Source: Falciphora oryzae
Lineage: Eukaryota; Ascomycota; Sordariomycetes; Magnaporthales; Magnaporthaceae
Length of the DNA stretch: 64,000 nucleotides
Assembly: GCA_000733355.1 (NCBI GenBank)
Contig: JNVV01000041.1
Coordinates: forward strand, 289,589-353,588
Direction: 5' to 3'
Part shown: positions 58,408 through 64,000 of the stretch, piece after piece
How the letters are laid out: the number at the start of each line of letters is the position of its first letter
How positions within the stretch are numbered: the stretch's first letter is position 1
Notes under the pieces: generated by a model
What the model was told of the DNA's origin: nothing
Database searches by the model: none
The model's input: only the letters and a program-made list of their open reading frames with translations
Translations under genes and position numbers: made by a program

Positions 58408-60056
58408 TTACAGCAGCGGCGCCTTCTCGCTGGTCGACTCCTCGGGCCGGCGGAGACCGTGGCGGGCCCGCAGAGTCTCAATGAGAGGGCCGAAGCGGTA
58501 GAAACCCTCGTTGCTCCACTCGTTGGTGCAGGGGCTCTGGCGAATTGGGAGAAACCAGTCGATAGGGCTCTCGCCCATGACGGACCGGAAGTTGGCAGCG
58601 TAGCCACGGTCCCACGGGTTCTCACCGGGGCGGGTCGTCACAATGGCGAAGTAGGTCTTAGCCGCCGGGGACGCGCTCGCCGTCGTCGAGCCGTTGCCAG
58701 AGAGTTCAGGGGCGTGACCAAGCCTCTCGTCCTCGGCGGCGTGGCGCTGATCCCGCTCCTCGTCCGTCTCGTCGTCGGAGCCAACGTCGCGGGCAGCCCA
58801 GGTGGGCCTGAAAGCGCTAGGTGGAAGCGGGTACCTGACAATTGGGGCAAACGTGGAGCAGCGGAAGGTGGCCTCGTCAGCGGCCACACGGATGGCAAGA
58901 CGGTAAACCTTCCTGGAGTAATCGAGATGGTCGATGTTTGTCGTGTTAAGCAAGATGAAGCGCATTGCCGTGATCGACATAATAGAACTGAAGAGCCCAA
59001 AGAAGCCGGCTAGTGCAACGACGGCACAAACCTGGCCGTCCACGCCCTGGCTGCCTAAAGCGCGCACCTGGCCCGCGATGGTCACGGCAGAGCTGGCCAG
59101 GCACACAACACAGTAGATGGCTGCGTAGACGACGAACTGGCAGAAGAACTTGAAGCCTGCAAGGCAGAAATGGCATCAATATCAGTTTAGTCCGGCAGAG
59201 CGCCAGATTATTCGGGGAAGTAATGGTAGCTTACTCGTCTCCGCCACCATGCCACCGACCCAGGGGCAGAAGTCTGTATCACAGTCAGCAATTGGTCACC
59301 TGCATGACGGTCTATCGAGGAGAGATCGGTCGAATAGGGGCACGTACGGTCCATTTTGCGAACACACCTGCCGATCTCACCGCTGTGGTGAACACGGTCG
59401 TGCTTCCAGGTGCGGCACTGCGAGCACCACCTCGGATGCCCATATCCGTCGCAGGTAAAGGCATCCATGGTGTAGAATTCCTCAAGTCCGGGGCAGTCGT
59501 GGCGCAGGCCCGGGACCTCGTTGAGCTGAACCTCCGGGTCGCCGACGTCATTGGGCTGCCTGTGCTCGGTGCCGATGGCAGTGATGTCATAAGGGATGTC
59601 GTCGTCTTCATCTGTGCCCGTTTGCCGACGTGCAGGAGCGGGAAGAGGGACTAGGCCGGGGTTCGTCTGGATGACCATGTACAGGCGCGTGTACGAGAGG
59701 CCCATCAGAAGAAGGGAGGTGGCCAGGACCGCCGTGACGGCATGTGCTGCAGAGCTCCATCCTTGTGAGGTGAAGTAGCCGTCTGTGAGGATGTCGGCCT
59801 TTGTCAGTGGCTGACGTGGAGGTGACAACCGGATGCACGTAAGAGCGGCTCGACGGAATGAGGGCGAGGGCAAGGGTAGGAGAAAGGTTGGCACACAGAG
59901 GCGGAGTAAGAAGAGGATGATGGAGCAGCCTGACTTACACGAAACTTTGGAGACGACGACGTAGGCCGAGTAGGCGACGCAGCCGACCAGGACCAGCGGG
60001 ATGACGCCCGTGACGGCCCTGGTGACCTTCTGAGTGCTTGCGGCAGGCCCGAACAT
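58408..60056 (-). CDS. pfa5: PFA5-type palmitoyltransferase (DHHC family, DHFC variant)
   Basis: Exons 60056-59939, 59782-59348, 59273-59235 and 59156-58408 keep phase and give 446 residues. Transmembrane segments are AVTGVIPLVLVGCVAYSAYV and AHAVTAVLATSLLLMGLSY, followed by the TNPG motif (QTNPGLVPLPAP). The cysteine-rich domain reads RWCSQCRTWKHDRVHHSGEI, then RKMDHFCPWVGGMVAET, which is created only when the 39-nt third exon is spliced in. Two further membrane segments follow (QFVVYAAIYCVVCLASS, VVALAGFFGLFSSIMSI) and then a TTNxxE-like region (LNTTNIDHLDYS) and a soluble tail. The enzyme attaches palmitate to cysteines of membrane-linked proteins. The catalytic DHHC reads DHFC; Akr1, Akr2 and Pfa5 of yeast use DHYC, so an aromatic third residue is compatible with activity. 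Confidence 0.9.
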
Positions 60057-60883
60057 GGCGGTGGGTATGTGCCCGATGTTGTCAGGAGGCGGGTTGGTGC
60101 AGAGAATGGAAGAAATGAAGAAGGGGTTTCGAGGACGGATGGGAAGGGTATTTGAGCACCTGCGTGGCAGGCCAGGCTGAGGCAGTGAGGGTGGAGGACG
60201 GAATCGGCCAATGCAGCAAACCCCTGCAATGGCGGGATGCAAGGAGCCCTGCTGACAAGTCGAGACCGGTGAGTGGACGCTAGCAGGTCGTGGCAGCGGG
60301 CGACCGGCGGGAGCGGGAAGACAGGCGCAGTCCGTGCGTGTGGTTCCAGAAGCAGAAGCAGAAGCAGCAGCAGAAGCAGCAGCAGAAGCAGCAGCTTGGC
60401 TCTCGGTTCCCTGTTGCAAACGACAGCGTGCAGCCACAGCCACCGCCGACTCGTATCAGCGGGATGCGGCGGGTGCTGGTGGATGCCCAACCGTGGAGCC
60501 CCTAGCCTGTCTGCGGAGCGAGGCCGGCCAAGTCGACTTGGCTAGCGGAGGAAGGGCCGAGCCGATGGGAGGGATGGGCGATGGGCCCCTTGGGACGAGG
60601 TCGGACCTTGACTCGACGGGGGAGGGGGGTGTGTGCACCTGGGGAGGCAGGTAGTGTTATGTAGGCAGATAGCTATACCGGTGGATCAGGACTGGGACCA
60701 GGACTGGACGAAGAGTGTCGGTCGAGGCAGGTTGGTTGTTGCTCGCCGAAGCGGTGCAGGCGGCGCGGGCACGCAGGACCTAGTGCGGTGTGGTGCTGCA
60801 GGCTGTGGTGCTGTGGTGCTGCAGTGCCGTCTTCGTAATCTGCTCGCCCTGCTTTGTCGCTCCGGACTGCCCGGCGAGGAACG

Positions 60884-60940
60884 CTGCAGTGCAGCGCAGT
60901 GCAGTGCAGTGCAGTGCAGCGCGCAGTGCGTGCAGCGCAG
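60884..60940. repeat. GTGCA pentanucleotide microsatellite
   Basis: Perfect and near-perfect GTGCA units are mixed with GCGCA; the array is likely unstable in length. Confidence 0.85.
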
Positions 60941-63344
60941 GGTTGGGCCGGCCTTGGAAATGAGAAACAATTGGATTGGCCGGGGAGCGAGCGGGCTGCG
61001 GAACGATCAATGTTCAGACGGAGGGATTGTCCTGTATGCGACCCAAGGCGGACGCAGAGGCCCAACAGTGGAAGGCCGGGTTGGGACGAGGGTGGATTGG
61101 GCGAGAGGCCGCGGGCTGGGGTTGGGATGATCCAGTGGACAGACGGGCCAAACGCGTCGGCTGGTCGGACGTGGAAGGAGCACACCGGGCAGAGTGGGTA
61201 GGTCCGGATGTGGGGGATTTGCCAGCAAGGGTGTGGGGGACCTGGCGGGCGGCACGGACAACCCGCGGCGCAGCTATGGAAGGGGCAGCGGGCGGGTTTA
61301 GGCAGGCGCGTGGGTGCGTGCTGGGGTGGTGATGCTCGTGCGCAAATTGATTCGCACACTCTGTAGAAATCCAAACGAGAGATGATTTTGTGTAGGAAGC
61401 CTATTCGGCAAGCGCCTGTCTCCCGGTCCCTTGCGGGCTAGGACGATGGAAAGGAAGGGTGTGTGCAGGAGAGGTTGACGGATGTCGACGGGAGATGGAA
61501 GCAGGTCATCAGGAGGGGAGTAGACGGGCGGGAGCTGACGTCTTTATAGAGGATCAACAAAAAAAAGACTTTGCCTTCTGCTCCTCCATCTCCTCCCTAC
61601 AGCTTGCGCTTCTCCTCTCCTCACCCTCTCTCGCACTCGGCCACTCAAGGCTGTACCAACCTGCGACATTCGGCAGACAACAGGGATAGCACGAGGGAAG
61701 AGGAGGAGGAGGAGGGAGGAGGAGGAAGAGGAGGCAGCGGACGGGGAGAGCACCCACACTCGACGGGTCGGGGCTAGCCCTCCGATGCTGCTTCGTCGCG
61801 CCTCGCTTGCCCGAATTCCCCGGCCCAGGACAGTGGTCCAGCGATTCAGAGTGCGAGCGAGGGGGATGTAAGAGGAGCGGGATTCGGGACCTAGCGTTTA
61901 GTCATGGGAGGTGCAGCTAGCGACGACACACTACACGTCACCACACCTCCAATTATACGTTTCGGGCATGGTGTAGTCAAGTCGGGGGGTTGCACGGAGC
62001 GAGCGAGTGTTTTTTTTTTTTTTTTTTTTTTTCAGACTACTAGTTATAGGAAGTGTGTGTGTGGAACTCGTCTTGTTGGTGGAGTAGCGTCCACGGTGCT
62101 AGGAGAAGGAACGGGACGGAACATTGATACGACCTTGTCCAAAGCAGCATGCAGAACGCACCACCTTGGCGTCTAGAGAAAAAAGGATACAAGGACTACC
62201 TCGTCGATACTCGCCGTGCCAGCCCTCCCTTGCCTAGACGCACTCCATGCCGTCGGCCGTCAGGAAAAGTTGGCACGTTGGGTTCAGGACACAGCTGAAT
62301 GCACGTTGTGCAGTGCCATATCACGCATCACGCGTCACGCATTACGCCTCTTGGTAATTCGGCGGGCAGGCTGCGGCTGCGCTTCGACTGGCCCCTCTCG
62401 TTCTGGCTGGCGTTGGCGGCGCCGGCGGTTGCAGGGCCCCCCGCTCTGGCGGCGGTTGCGGTTGCGGCGGTCCTGCCTGACGCTTGGCTGGGCTGGGAAA
62501 GGGGTGGCCGGCAGCGGGCGACGGGGTCCAGGCAATTTCTGCTTTTTTTTTTTTTTTTTTTATTTCTTCTTCTTTTCTGGCCAGGCAGGCTAGCTGCTGC
62601 TCCGCGGCCGCAATTGCCCGCCGCCGACGTCCAGGTACCAAGCGCATTCTGCGATTTAGGCTTTCGGCAGGTCCCGGGCGGGCAAAATGGAAGGGTTGGA
62701 AGGATTTGCTGGGAGCGATTGAACTCAATCTCTGACCGGCTGCGCACCCTGCCTGTCTACTACCTAGGGATCCAACCTGTGCGTGCTGATGGATTGCATC
62801 TCGGCTCAGACGGCGGGCCCCATCAGCGACCGAGATCGAGTGCGGAGAAGGGGCGAGGCGACCTGACGCTATCGGCCGACAGAAAGAGGGAAATCGAAGC
62901 TGGCCGAGGTGCCTGCCGAGCCGCTAGCCTGGCATGGAGGCATCGAGTGCGAGCCGCCGACACCGCTCCCAGCTCTGCTCGCCAATTCCTGACACAACCC
63001 CAGGACCTGCTGCATCCCTTGCTGCGTGGCTTATCCGACTGACCGCCTCGGACGGGCCTGGAGCTGCTGCGACGCTGCCTGCCCTGGCCTGCCTGCCTGA
63101 CTGCCAACCCGACTGCCTGCCTGCCGAGCTGCTTCCTGTGTTGGGCATCCAGGCGCACATGTGCCTCCATCTCGACCGATATCCATCCCACGAGACCTGT
63201 ATTCGGCCGGCGAGCAACAGCGCACGAGGCGGGTGGGGATGGCAGGCCTCGGGAAGCAAGGCCCGACGTTGAGGACCGTACCGTGCTGGCGTGGGATCCT
63301 TGCACCACGCGGCGAGCGGGGTGGACAGGTGCTAAACGAAACGC

Positions 63345-63380
<36 letters not shown>
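63345..63380. repeat. Long A homopolymer
   Basis: About 35 consecutive A, the longest of at least seven A/T runs in the window. The exact length is unreliable in most sequencing data. Confidence 0.85.
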
Positions 63381-63383
<3 letters not shown>

Positions 63384-64000
63384 GTGGGGCGACCAAGAAG
63401 TGACGAAAACGAGCAGGAATCCTTCCAGAGGCCAGAGACACAAGAGAGGGGATCGTCAGAGCAGGGCGCACGCGCAAGGGGCGAGATGGAACGCTCGGCG
63501 GCACAGCAGTATCGACCGACATGGGCCGATGTGATGGATGGAAGCACCACCGTTCGCACAAGGCCGTTGTCATGATAATGGTAATAATAATAATAATAAT
63601 GCAAGGGAGGTATGGAATTGGCAAGAGAGGTGTCCTAGCATCTCGCCCAGCTCTGGTCCACGCGCCTCGCGGACGGAGGCGTGGATGGAAGAACGGACGC
63701 ATCGATGGACATCTGGATGGATGGATGGGAGCACTGGAAAGGGGAAGTGCTGCACCTCTCTCGCACACCCCTGCCCTCTAGCCGTCTTGTTGGTTGCGCC
63801 GCCATGCACATGGCCTTTCTTCCATCACACTGCACCAACCAGCCAGCCAACCGGAAGGAGGATGTGCGCGGCACACAGCAGCGGTGTACAGTTGCGGAAG
63901 CAAGACGCTGCTACATCATGGAGTTTTTGTCCTGTTCCGGGGGGGTGTGATGAGGGAGGGCAGGGGAGCTGGCGACCAAAGCAACTTCCAGGACACAGCC

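Larger units (their letters stand above)
60057..64000. other. Gene-free right end
   Basis: About 3.9 kb without a supported gene. It contains the upstream region of the palmitoyltransferase gene and several simple repeats: a GAAGCA/GCAGCA run (about 60352-60402), a GTGCA run (60884-60940), a T run (62011-62031), a second T run (about 62544-62560) and an A run of about 35 (63345-63380). Long open frames across these tracts look like products of skewed composition. Confidence 0.5.

Noticed and set aside
60845..60960. Possible CRISPR-like or structured array at the GTGCA repeats
   Set aside because: Units are contiguous pentamers without spacers; it is a simple microsatellite.

Overview
The window reads as nuclear DNA of a filamentous ascomycete, most likely a Sordariomycete. 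The evidence is short introns (about 50-160 nt) with GT...AG ends and CTAAC/CTGAC-type branch sites, a fungal core gene set (PAN3, SF3A1, ASH-1, PFA5, a UBX protein), and transposon copies whose premature stops are almost all TAG or TAA in otherwise collinear frames. That stop pattern is the footprint of repeat-induced point mutation (RIP). The species cannot be named from the sequence.

The left part (about 1-25 kb) is an accessory, repeat-rich compartment. It starts with a RIP-damaged pogo/Fot1-type transposon that contains a suspect assembly gap, followed by two Tad-like LINE 3' ends and an unidentified broken gene. Next is an apparently complete PIF/Harbinger DNA transposon at 5513-9399, with matching terminal inverted repeats, a 3-bp TTG target duplication, a transposase and an oppositely oriented Myb/SANT-like gene. 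From 10.4 to 24.6 kb lies a cluster of decayed genes of the kind found around fungal NLR/allorecognition loci: a C2H2 and coiled-coil protein; a subtilisin-like protein with a DUF7580-like N-terminal region, a frame break, and proline at the nucleophile position; a small companion protein; a fragmentary NACHT/WD40 NLR; and a PD-(D/E)XK nuclease-like gene. An intact-looking single-span membrane sensor with a long Gly-Asn repeat sits among them.

An F-box protein (25.9-28.0 kb) and 5.7 kb without convincing genes separate this compartment from the core part (33.6-60.1 kb). The core part holds intact, widely spaced housekeeping genes: a VHS-GAT adaptor (-), a UBA-UAS-UBX protein (-), PAN3 (+), SF3A1/Prp21 (-), the ASH-1 H3K36 methyltransferase (+) and a PFA5-type palmitoyltransferase (-). 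They cover trafficking, ER protein quality control, mRNA deadenylation, splicing, chromatin and protein lipidation, and do not form a single pathway. Intergenic DNA is long, purine- or pyrimidine-biased, and dotted with homopolymer A/T runs and microsatellites.

Exon boundaries were worked out by hand from frame continuity, splice consensus and family conservation. No searches were run.
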